Positions 10,038 to 17,294 of a stretch of 64,000 nt of DNA are shown here, piece after piece; position 1 is the stretch's first letter, and the number at the start of each line of letters is the position of its first letter. The stretch covers positions 230,503 to 294,502 of the forward strand of contig NZ_VRYZ01000007.1 of NCBI RefSeq assembly GCF_008064635.1, written 5' to 3'. The translations under genes and the position numbers were made by a program. The notes beneath the pieces were generated by a model. That model saw nothing but the letters and a program-made list of their open reading frames with translations. It made no database searches and was not told the DNA's origin. The DNA comes from Parahaliea aestuarii. GTDB lineage: Bacteria; Pseudomonadota; Gammaproteobacteria; Pseudomonadales; Halieaceae.

Positions 10038-10427
10038 ATGCCCCGTATTCCCAGCCTCGCGGCACTGACTGCTTCCGCAATACTCTGCCTGGCAGCCGCC
10101 GGGAGCAATGCCGACGAGCGTTTCGATCACTTTCAGGGCGCCCCCGCCGCCTCCGTCGCCGAAGCGCTGAGCAACCTCGAGGTCTACAACGAATACCTTG
10201 AGTCCCTGCTGGACAAAGACACGCAACTCAGCGATGCCGACATGGGCAGGATTCACCAGCTCAGCTACACCCTCGAAAATGCCATCAATAAGCTGCAGGA
10301 AGAGCTCAACGGCATCGCCGCAAACCTGGAAGAGGTGCACCTGGGCTCCGAACAGTTGCAGCGGGAGCGAGTACTTGAAAACGGCCGCGACTACCTCAAG
10401 CGCAGCCGGACCGTGACCGGACGCTGA
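10038..10427 (+). CDS. Small exported DUF6746-like protein
   Basis: A 129-residue protein with a signal peptide (hydrophobic core ALTASAILCLAAAG, likely cleavage near SNA-DE), so the mature part is periplasmic. The mature sequence starts ERFDHFQG and is almost all helical, with the blocks IHQLSYTLENAINKLQEEL and LEEVHLGSEQLQRE. That pattern matches the uncharacterised DUF6746 family as I remember it. The start at 10038 follows GTGAGGA at good spacing. An earlier in-frame ATG at 9996 lacks such a site and would bury the signal peptide. No function can be given; the helical hairpin suggests a small periplasmic adaptor or cytochrome-like bundle without heme motifs. Confidence 0.7.
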   Translation: MPRIPSLAALTASAILCLAAAGSNADERFDHFQGAPAASVAEALSNLEVYNEYLESLLDKDTQLSDADMGRIHQLSYTLENAINKLQEELNGIAANLEEVHLGSEQLQRERVLENGRDYLKRSRTVTGR

Positions 10428-10587
10428 TTGATGGGCCGGCACCAAATCGCAAATATTTCACAAACAAGCACTAGAATTAATTTCAGAACCTGCGTATAAC
10501 CCCATGTAATATAACGATTTAGCACGGGTCGACCAACGACCCATGATAGGGGCCGGAACAGGCCCGGACGACCATTCAGGGGCACAG

Positions 10588-12294
10588 GTGGAGCAGCACA
10601 CCGTTCTGATCATTTCCGAGAATCCGGCGGACAGCGCGGTGCTATCGGCTTGCCTGCGACGCGCCCTGCCCCGCCGCTTCGCCCTGGCCAGCAACGACAA
10701 TCTCGAGCGCCCCCTGGAAGCCCTGCTCAATCCCGACCTCGACGCGGTCATCCTGGCCGAGGGGCCGGAGTCCGAGTACCTGTTGCGACTGGCGCAAAAG
10801 CACTTTGTTCCCGCCCCCATTATTCTGCTACTGGATGAAGTCAACGAGCACACGGCCACCCGCCTGCGCGAGTTTGGCGCCCAGGACTACCTGCTGCGTG
10901 GTCAGCTACAGGACGCCCTGGTGCACCGGGTACTGGACTACAGCATTCAGCTGAAGCAGGCGCGCCTGACGATCGAACAACTCTCCAATCGCGACAGCCT
11001 CACCGGCGCGCTCAATCGCGCCGGTTTCAGAGCCCATCTGGAACGCGCAGCCGAACGCTCCAATCGCTATAACTTCACCACCGCCCTCCTCTATATCAAC
11101 ATCGACCGCTTCGCCAACATCAACGACCACTACGGTGAAAGTAACGGCGATGCGCTGATCCAGGCCCTGGCCCGCCGTCTCGGCAATAAATTGCGAAATA
11201 CTGACAGCCTGGCCAGGCTCGGAGGCGATGAATTTGCGGTGGTGCTGGAAGATGTCGGCTCCGCTGCGGATGTCGAACTGATCGTGGGCAAAATGCTGAA
11301 CTCGCTGTCAGCCCCGGTTCTGATCAATGACCAGCAGGTCTCTATCGACTGCAGTATCGGCGCCGCCCTGTTCCCCGAAGACGGCGCCGACGTCTCCGAC
11401 CTGATAGAGGCCGCCCGGAATGCCATGCAGCAGGCCAAATCGGTCCAGGGCAGCAAGTACATCCGCTTCAGCAGCCAGATACAGTTCGACGTAACTGGCA
11501 GCAACACCCTGGCGGCCGAACTGCGCACCGCGGTACGCAAGAACCAGTTCGAACTGCACTACCAGCCGCGAGTCGATCTGCACACCGGCCTGCTGGTAGG
11601 GCTTGAGGCGCTGCTGCGGTGGAATCATCCGCAGCGCGGCCTGATCTGCCCGGGCGAATTCATCAAGGAGTGCGAGGACATGGGGCTGATGCGAACCATC
11701 GGCTACCAGGTAATCCAGCATGCCTGCCACGCCCTGAACTGGCTGCAGGACCAGGGTATGGAGCACGTTGATGTGGCGGTAAACGTGTCCTTTAGCCAGA
11801 TCCAGGACGAGCGCTTCGTCGGCGTCGTCAAAGACATCCTGCAGCGCACCGATACCGACCCCAACAACCTGGAGTTCGAGCTGACCGAGAGCACCATCCT
11901 CAAGAGCCCCGGAGCTATCAAGGCGCGCATGGATGAGTTGCGGCTGCTTGGCATTTCCTTCTCGCTGGATGACTTTGGCACCGGCTTTTCCCAGCTCTCT
12001 CACCTCACAGAGCTCCCCATTTCCGCCCTGAAAATCGACAGCGCCTTTGTACGGGAGCTTCCCCACAACCCGCAACAGGTAGCGGTTAGCAGCATGATCA
12101 TCGAGATGGCGCAGCGCCTGGGCATGAAGGTGATCGCCGAGGGCGCCGAAACCTACGAACAGGTAAGCTTCCTGCGCGAACAGGCCTGCCACCAGGTACA
12201 GGGCTTCTACTACAGCCCGGCCATTCCGTTGCAGCAATTGCCGCGCTTCGTTCAGGAACAGCGTTTCAAGCGTCGTGAACGTATTCCGTCCTGA
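10588..12294 (+). CDS. GGDEF-EAL protein with N-terminal pseudo-receiver
   Basis: Bifunctional c-di-GMP enzyme. From the GTG at 10588 the order is a receiver-like domain (1-120), a linker helix, GGDEF (about 140-300) and EAL (about 320-560). The receiver lacks the phospho-acceptor Asp: the strand that should end in Asp reads DAVILAEGPES. The GGDEF motif is intact (GGDEF), with an RxxD inhibitory site (RNTD) five residues before it. The EAL domain keeps GLEALLRWNHP and DDFGTGFSQL, so both activities are possible. GTG 10588 has AGGGG seven bases upstream. ATG 10543 in the same frame is the alternative, but a hairpin (10526-10542) abuts it. It is followed by a second GGDEF-EAL gene. Confidence 0.88.
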   Translation: MEQHTVLIISENPADSAVLSACLRRALPRRFALASNDNLERPLEALLNPDLDAVILAEGPESEYLLRLAQKHFVPAPIILLLDEVNEHTATRLREFGAQDYLLRGQLQDALVHRVLDYSIQLKQARLTIEQLSNRDSLTGALNRAGFRAHLERAAERSNRYNFTTALLYINIDRFANINDHYGESNGDALIQALARRLGNKLRNTDSLARLGGDEFAVVLEDVGSAADVELIVGKMLNSLSAPVLINDQQVSIDCSIGAALFPEDGADVSDLIEAARNAMQQAKSVQGSKYIRFSSQIQFDVTGSNTLAAELRTAVRKNQFELHYQPRVDLHTGLLVGLEALLRWNHPQRGLICPGEFIKECEDMGLMRTIGYQVIQHACHALNWLQDQGMEHVDVAVNVSFSQIQDERFVGVVKDILQRTDTDPNNLEFELTESTILKSPGAIKARMDELRLLGISFSLDDFGTGFSQLSHLTELPISALKIDSAFVRELPHNPQQVAVSSMIIEMAQRLGMKVIAEGAETYEQVSFLREQACHQVQGFYYSPAIPLQQLPRFVQEQRFKRRERIPS

Positions 12295-12375
12295 GCAGGG
12301 CGTCACTATCGCTGGGTTTAAACCCGCGGTAGTGGTAGCCTAGCGGCGAAGCGAAAAGGCCCGGCCTCAGCACTC

Positions 12376-14181
12376 ATGTCTTCCAGCACTCCCTCCAGGC
12401 TCCGCGCAAAAGTCCTTGTCAGCGACGACGACATCAACGTGCGTCTGCTCACCCGACAGTGCCTCGAGGCCGAAGGCATGACTGTGGTCGAGGCGAGTAA
12501 CGGCCCGGAAACCATTGACGTTTTTGTGCGCGAGCGCCCGGACCTCGTTTTCCTGGATGTTGAAATGCCCGGCATGAGCGGGCTCGAAGTCTGCAAGCGC
12601 ATTCGCCAGATGCCCCAGGGCGAATCCATACCGATCATGATCGTGACCGGCTCCGACGACCGCCAGTCCATCGACCAGGGCTTCGAGGCCGGCGCCACCC
12701 AGTACAAGACCAAGCCGGTGAACTGGTCGCTGCTGGGCCGTGACGTGCAGTACATGCTGAGAGCCAGCAACGCCTTCAACGCCCTGAAGCGACAGGAAGA
12801 CCGCCTGCGCTACCTCGCGTATTACGATCCCCTTACCAGCCTGCCCAACCGACGCAGTTTCAACGAGCAACTCAACCGTATTCTCAAACGCAGCCAGCGC
12901 CGCGGCTCCAATGCAGCGCTTATGTTTATCGACCTCGATCACTTCAAGCGTATCAACGACTCCATCGGTCACGGGCGTGGCGATCGCCTGCTGGTGGAGA
13001 TTGCCAAACGCCTGAGCAGTGAATTGCGTGAAGACGACGCCATCAACTACCTGGCAGACGACCCAAACGGCGAGCCCGTGGATGCCAGCACCGAAATCGC
13101 ACGACTGGGTGGTGACGAGTTCACCGTAGTGCTGTCGGATGTGCCGAACTCCATCCACGTGGAAAACGTGGCGAAGCGGATACTGCGCAGCCTGTCGGAA
13201 CCGATTGCCCTGCAATCACACAACCCGGTGGTGACCCCGAGTATCGGCATAGCCCTCTACCCACAGGATGGCACCAATCCCGATAGCCTGGTGCGCAATG
13301 CAGACACCGCCATGTACGCCGCCAAGGCCGAAGGGCGCGCCTGCTACCGCTTTTACAATGAGGACATGAACGCCAAGGCGGTAGAGCAACTCAAGATGGA
13401 AGAAGAGTTGCGGCATGCCATGGGCAATCAGGAACTGGAGTTGCGCTACCAGCCGCAGATATCCTCCAACAGCGGCGCCGTGGTCGGACTCGAAGCACTG
13501 GTGCGCTGGAAGCACCCCGTGCGAGGCATGGTGCCGCCCAATGAATTCATTCCGGTGGCAGAGCGCACAGGATTGATCATTGAACTTGGAGAGTGGGTAC
13601 TGGAAGAAGTAGCCCGGCATTGCGCCTACTGGGATACCCTGAGCCTTCCGGACTTCCGGGTCAGCGTAAATATCTCCTCTATCCAGTTTAACCAGCGCGA
13701 CCTGGCTAGCCGGGTGTCCCATATTCTCGCCGAGTCCGGCCTGCGCGCCTCACGGCTGGAATTGGAGCTGACCGAAAGCGCGATCATGACCGACGCCCCC
13801 ACCAACATCGCCAGGCTACGTGAACTGAAAGCACTGGGACTGGCACTGGCGGTGGACGACTTCGGCACAGGCTACTCATCACTGAGCTATCTCAAGCGCT
13901 TCCCTATCGATACGCTGAAAATTGACCAGAGTTTCATCACCGATCTCGACAGCGCGGACGGTGCAGCTATCGTCGATGCCATTCTCGCGCTTTCCAGCTC
14001 GCTCAAGCTGCAGGTCATTGCTGAAGGTATCGAAACAGAAGAGCAACTTGGCTATCTACTGAAACGCGAATGCCATTTGTTGCAGGGCTACTACTTTTCC
14101 CGCCCGATATACCCGGAAGATGTTCCTACCTTGCTAAAGCAGGACTTCGGCCCGGTCCTCAAGCGACTCGCCAGCGCCTAG
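12376..14181 (+). CDS. Response regulator REC-GGDEF-EAL
   Basis: A 601-residue two-component output protein for c-di-GMP turnover. The receiver (residues about 10-125) has VSDDD at the acidic pocket, Asp61 in FLDVEMPG and the Lys of TKPVN, so it should be phosphorylatable. GGDEF is at 245-249 (RLGGDEFTVV). The RxxD-like REDD is separated from it by an unusual acidic insert of about 20 residues (NYLADDPNGEPVDASTEI), so product inhibition may be altered. The EAL motif is at about 373 (GLEALVRWKHP) with DDFGTGYSSLSYL. No histidine kinase lies beside it. The nearest are the two propeller kinases 3-8 kb downstream, possible but unproven partners. Confidence 0.93.
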   Translation: MSSSTPSRLRAKVLVSDDDINVRLLTRQCLEAEGMTVVEASNGPETIDVFVRERPDLVFLDVEMPGMSGLEVCKRIRQMPQGESIPIMIVTGSDDRQSIDQGFEAGATQYKTKPVNWSLLGRDVQYMLRASNAFNALKRQEDRLRYLAYYDPLTSLPNRRSFNEQLNRILKRSQRRGSNAALMFIDLDHFKRINDSIGHGRGDRLLVEIAKRLSSELREDDAINYLADDPNGEPVDASTEIARLGGDEFTVVLSDVPNSIHVENVAKRILRSLSEPIALQSHNPVVTPSIGIALYPQDGTNPDSLVRNADTAMYAAKAEGRACYRFYNEDMNAKAVEQLKMEEELRHAMGNQELELRYQPQISSNSGAVVGLEALVRWKHPVRGMVPPNEFIPVAERTGLIIELGEWVLEEVARHCAYWDTLSLPDFRVSVNISSIQFNQRDLASRVSHILAESGLRASRLELELTESAIMTDAPTNIARLRELKALGLALAVDDFGTGYSSLSYLKRFPIDTLKIDQSFITDLDSADGAAIVDAILALSSSLKLQVIAEGIETEEQLGYLLKRECHLLQGYYFSRPIYPEDVPTLLKQDFGPVLKRLASA

Positions 14182-14195
14182 CCACGACCCGGACG

Positions 14196-16166
14196 ATGCC
14201 ACGCCTGCTTCACAGCCTCGCCTTTTCGGCTCTGGCACTTTGTGCGCTTCCTGCTTGGGCACAAACGGAACCCGAACTGATACGCGTAATGCTGCAGGGA
14301 GACTCTGCCAGCCAGCTCGGCACCCTGGTCAAACAACGCGGCGGCATCGTTACCCACAACCTGCACATTATCAATGCCGTCGGTGCTATGGTCAGCCGCG
14401 AGCAACTGGATGGCATATTGCAATCCCCACTTGTATCGCGCCACATCGACGATTTGTCGCTTACACCCGACGAAGAACCGCCCGAGCAGTGCAACGTAGG
14501 CGGCGCGCTGGAACTGGAGATCAGCCCTGCCGCGCTGCGCTGGCAGCTGTATAACAAGGGCGTCGACAGTATCAGGCTGAGCCGGCTGTCACTGGCCTTG
14601 CCAGAGCAGATGGGCGAACTGCAGGATGTGTACTACAACGGCGAAGCGCTGACTTACAGCAGCCGTGCGTCCGCCGATGGCAGCATTGAGTTGACCCTGA
14701 CAGCTGCGGCGCAGGAACTCCCCCCCGGCGCCAGCGCATTGCTGGCACTACGCTTTGTCAACGACGCCGGCGATGAAGTGGCCATTAAGCAGCGGGACAT
14801 CGGCATCACCGCGCAGTTTGTCGAGGGTTGCAACACCGAGCTGATCCCAGGCTATGAAAGCTACGGCAGCGATACCTATTACCCCGCCGTTGCCGGCGCT
14901 GCAGCCCTGCACCAGCTGGGAATTACAGGGCGCGGCATCACGGTTGCGGTGCTCGACTCGGGACTGTGGGAGCACCCATCGCTGAGTCACGATACGCGCG
15001 GACGCTACCGGGTGAAAGGCCGCTACGACGCCATCGCCGATCGCGCCGGCCAGGAAGTATTTGACGAAAGCGGCCACGGCACCCACATGACCAGCGTGCT
15101 GGCGCACAGCAGCCCCGTTCTACAGGAAGGCCAGCAAAACGGTAGCTTCATGGGTATAGCACCGGATGCCGATATCGTCGCTGTCAAAGCTTTCAACCGC
15201 TCGGGCCAGGGCGACTTTCTGGATATCGTCCGTGGCATCCAGTGGATCGTCGACCATCGGGAAGCGCTCGACATCAGGGTCCTGAACCTCTCCTTTGCGG
15301 CACGTCCGCGCTGGCCCTACTGGCTTGACCCCATCAACCAGGCGGTGATGCGGGCCTGGCAAGCCGGCATTACCGTAGTTGCTGCCGCCGGTAACGAGGG
15401 GCCGGAGTCGATGACCATCGGCTCCCCGGGCAATCTGCCCTACATTATCACTGTGGGCGCCACCACCGACTCCTGGACACCCGACGACCGCAACGATGAC
15501 TACATCCCTGACTTTTCATCCCGGGGCCCGACCCCAAGCGCACATATCAAGCCGGATGTACTGGCACCCGGCGGCCACATTGCAGGCATAACCCGCCCCG
15601 GCTCAACCCTGACGCAGGAGCACCCCGACTACCTGTTGAGCAACGGGGAATTTGTAATGACCGGCACATCCCAGGCCAGTGCCCTGGTCAGCGGCATCGC
15701 GGCCCTGCTATTGCAGCTGGAGCCAGACCTCAGCCCGGACGACATCAAGTGCAAACTGACTTCCAGCGCGGAACCCGCCATCAACCGGGATGGCCGCCTT
15801 GCCTACAGCCCCTTTCAGCAGGGCTATGGTTCGGTCAACGCCAGCCGGGCTGTGACCCTGGGCAAGCTGGGGTGTGGCAATAGCGGGCTGGATCTGGCTC
15901 TCGATATCGACAACCAACAACATTACGAGGGCCCGGCCATTGTCAGTGAAGGCGGCTCCGCCACGCTCCCGGGGCTGGACGAAATGTATAGCGGTGAAGC
16001 CAGCGAAAAGGGTATGAGTGACAACCGCCGCTGGGGTGTGAAAGCCCATATCGAGCGCACCAACGCAGCCCCCATCAAGGTCTCTCCAATCGACTGGCAA
16101 ACCCTTTACCAGGAGGAAAGAGACGCCATCCAGCGGCTGGCCGAGCCCGCCTCGAACGGCAAATAG
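14196..16166 (+). CDS. Secreted S8 family serine protease (subtilisin-like) with I9-like propeptide
   Basis: A 656-residue exported protease. A Sec signal (LLHSLAFSALALCALPAWAQ) is followed by an inhibitor-I9-like propeptide (about residues 25-90, HNLHIINAVGAMVSREQL), then a beta-rich insert to about 230. The catalytic domain has Asp254 in VLDSGLW, His294 in SGHGTHMTSV, the oxyanion Asn in AAAGNEGP and Ser492 in GTSQASALVSG, so the triad is complete. The C-terminal tail of about 100 residues has no recognised anchor. ATG 14196 begins the signal peptide; the open frame from 14070 overlaps the preceding gene. It sits 14 bases after the REC-GGDEF-EAL gene, so probably shares its transcript, and just before the exported repeat protein, a conceivable substrate. 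Confidence 0.93.
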   Translation: MPRLLHSLAFSALALCALPAWAQTEPELIRVMLQGDSASQLGTLVKQRGGIVTHNLHIINAVGAMVSREQLDGILQSPLVSRHIDDLSLTPDEEPPEQCNVGGALELEISPAALRWQLYNKGVDSIRLSRLSLALPEQMGELQDVYYNGEALTYSSRASADGSIELTLTAAAQELPPGASALLALRFVNDAGDEVAIKQRDIGITAQFVEGCNTELIPGYESYGSDTYYPAVAGAAALHQLGITGRGITVAVLDSGLWEHPSLSHDTRGRYRVKGRYDAIADRAGQEVFDESGHGTHMTSVLAHSSPVLQEGQQNGSFMGIAPDADIVAVKAFNRSGQGDFLDIVRGIQWIVDHREALDIRVLNLSFAARPRWPYWLDPINQAVMRAWQAGITVVAAAGNEGPESMTIGSPGNLPYIITVGATTDSWTPDDRNDDYIPDFSSRGPTPSAHIKPDVLAPGGHIAGITRPGSTLTQEHPDYLLSNGEFVMTGTSQASALVSGIAALLLQLEPDLSPDDIKCKLTSSAEPAINRDGRLAYSPFQQGYGSVNASRAVTLGKLGCGNSGLDLALDIDNQQHYEGPAIVSEGGSATLPGLDEMYSGEASEKGMSDNRRWGVKAHIERTNAAPIKVSPIDWQTLYQEERDAIQRLAEPASNGK

Positions 16167-16479
16167 CTCACTTCAGCTTCAAAAAGTAACTACTTTGCAA
16201 AACACTGCCCGGCAATGCTTTATCCTTTTTTTTCAATAACTTAGCAATAAAACCCGCTCTATCTCCCCCCCGACACCAAATTCAGGCCGGCTGACTACCC
16301 CAAAATGGGCATATACCTCCCTTCATCGCCACAGCCCCTATCCGTATAACAAAGTCAAACACCACAGCAAAAGGCTGTGAACCGCATCTCAGGGACGGAT
16401 GCGAAGTCGGGACACAGGTCACAAATTGGCCTGTCAGGATTGTTTAGAAAGACAACTCAATTTTTGGTGGGGCGGCAAG
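16167..16479 (+). promoter_or_regulatory. 313-base gene-free leader with three consecutive hairpins before the repeat protein
   Basis: No gene is seen between the protease and the repeat protein. The first half is T- and A-rich and should hold the promoter, though I cannot fix one. Near the end three short stems follow one another: 16363-16368 with 16374-16379 (CACAGC/GCTGTG), 16383-16388 with 16398-16403 (CGCATC/GATGCG) and 16414-16420 with 16428-16434 (ACAGGTC/GGCCTGT, one G-U pair). The middle loop is TCAGGGACG, and further GGA motifs occur at 16410 and 16437. This is compatible with binding of a CsrA/RsmA-type protein or with a small riboswitch-like element; neither is proven. Confidence 0.45.
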
Positions 16480-17142
16480 ATGAAAACTTCCTTTCTGGTG
16501 AAATCTGGGCAAATGATTGTTGGCGCAGCGCTTTGTGCCACATCTCTTCAGGCGCTGTCTGCAGGCCCTTCCTCAGACAATGAAAGCAACTACGGAGCTG
16601 CCACTTCGCAGGTTCATCAAGTTACCCACAGCTTGGCAACCAACGCCACCTACACTTCTAACGCAGGTTACAAGTGGGGAAGAAGCACCGAAGCAAAGAC
16701 CCCCGCAGCCCACTGGGCGAGACAAGCTGCTTCCCAGGGAGAAAGCTACAAGTGGGGCCAAAACAGCGAGGCGAAGCAGCTTGGGTTCTCCAATACTGAA
16801 TCAACTGCCTATTCATGGGGCACTGAAAGCTTTGCCGACCAAAGTGGCTACAAATGGAGCATTCGCTCATCTGCCGACCAAGCTGGATACAAATGGAGCA
16901 TCCGCTCATACGCCGACCAAGCCGGGTATAAGTGGAGTATCCGCTCATCCGCCGACCAAGCTGGCTACAAGTGGAGCATCCGCTCCTTCGCTGACCAAGC
17001 TGGATACAAATGGAGCATCCGCTCATATGCTGACCAAGCCGGGTACAAGTGGAGCATCCGCTCCTTCGCTGACCAAGCTGGCTACAAATGGAGCATCCGT
17101 ACATCTGCCGACCAAGCTGGGTACAAGTGGAGTATTCGCTAA
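16480..17142 (+). CDS. Exported protein of eight 13-residue GYKWSIR repeats
   Basis: I do not recognise this family. The 220-residue product has a Sec signal peptide (core MIVGAALCATSLQALSA, cleavage near residue 28). A Ser/Asn/Thr-rich linker contains three loose units (Y64KWGRSTEAK, Y90KWGQNSEAK, Y111SWGTESFAD). Residues 118-220 are eight consecutive units of the form xADQAGYKWSIRS, where x is Ser, Tyr or Phe. The last unit lacks its final residue and ends at the stop codon. Repeats are basic and aromatic with no cysteine, so a secreted matrix, amyloid-like or polysaccharide-binding protein, or a polyprotein cut into short peptides, are all possible. The gene is alone on its transcript, between a structured leader and a strong terminator, and next to propeller sensors. 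Confidence 0.85.
   Translation: MKTSFLVKSGQMIVGAALCATSLQALSAGPSSDNESNYGAATSQVHQVTHSLATNATYTSNAGYKWGRSTEAKTPAAHWARQAASQGESYKWGQNSEAKQLGFSNTESTAYSWGTESFADQSGYKWSIRSSADQAGYKWSIRSYADQAGYKWSIRSSADQAGYKWSIRSFADQAGYKWSIRSYADQAGYKWSIRSFADQAGYKWSIRTSADQAGYKWSIR
16831..17142 (+). repeat. Eight in-frame 39-bp tandem repeats
   Basis: Units begin at 16831, 16870, 16909, 16948, 16987, 17026, 17065 and 17104, exactly 39 bases apart, and the last unit includes the stop codon. Only the first codon of each unit changes the protein (Phe, Ser, Tyr, Ser, Phe, Tyr, Phe, Ser), apart from one Ala/Ser and one Ser/Thr swap. Many third-base differences (AAA/AAG, ATT/ATC, GGC/GGA/GGG, TAC/TAT) are silent. Confidence 0.97.
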
Positions 17143-17177
17143 CAGCGGCGCCTTATACCTAACTAAAAATCAACTAG

Positions 17178-17205
17178 AGCCCGTCAATATTGACGGGCTT
17201 TTTTG
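17178..17205 (+). terminator. Strong rho-independent terminator of the repeat-protein gene
   Basis: A perfect palindromic stem, AGCCCGTCAA paired with TTGACGGGCT (17178-17199), is followed by a run of T residues. It lies 36 bases after the stop codon of the repeat protein and isolates it from the downstream sensor kinase. Confidence 0.92.
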
Positions 17206-17294
17206 TTTCACATCCCCCTGCAAGCCACATAACATCAAGTAGTCTCGATAACCCCAATCTATTAGACTCCAGATCTCAGGTCTAATGTTTTGGA

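Noticed and set aside
16363..16447. c-di-GMP-I (GEMM) riboswitch
   Set aside because: Short strings resemble parts of the motif, but the GNRA-capped stem and GGGACGCAAAGC core are not present as required. Kept only as an unnamed leader structure.
16831..17142. CRISPR array
   Set aside because: The 39-base units are contiguous, in frame and coding, with no spacers.
16480..17142. Streptide-like or other radical-SAM RiPP because of the Lys-Trp pair
   Set aside because: No radical SAM or other modifying enzyme is nearby, so a cross-linked peptide cannot be supported.
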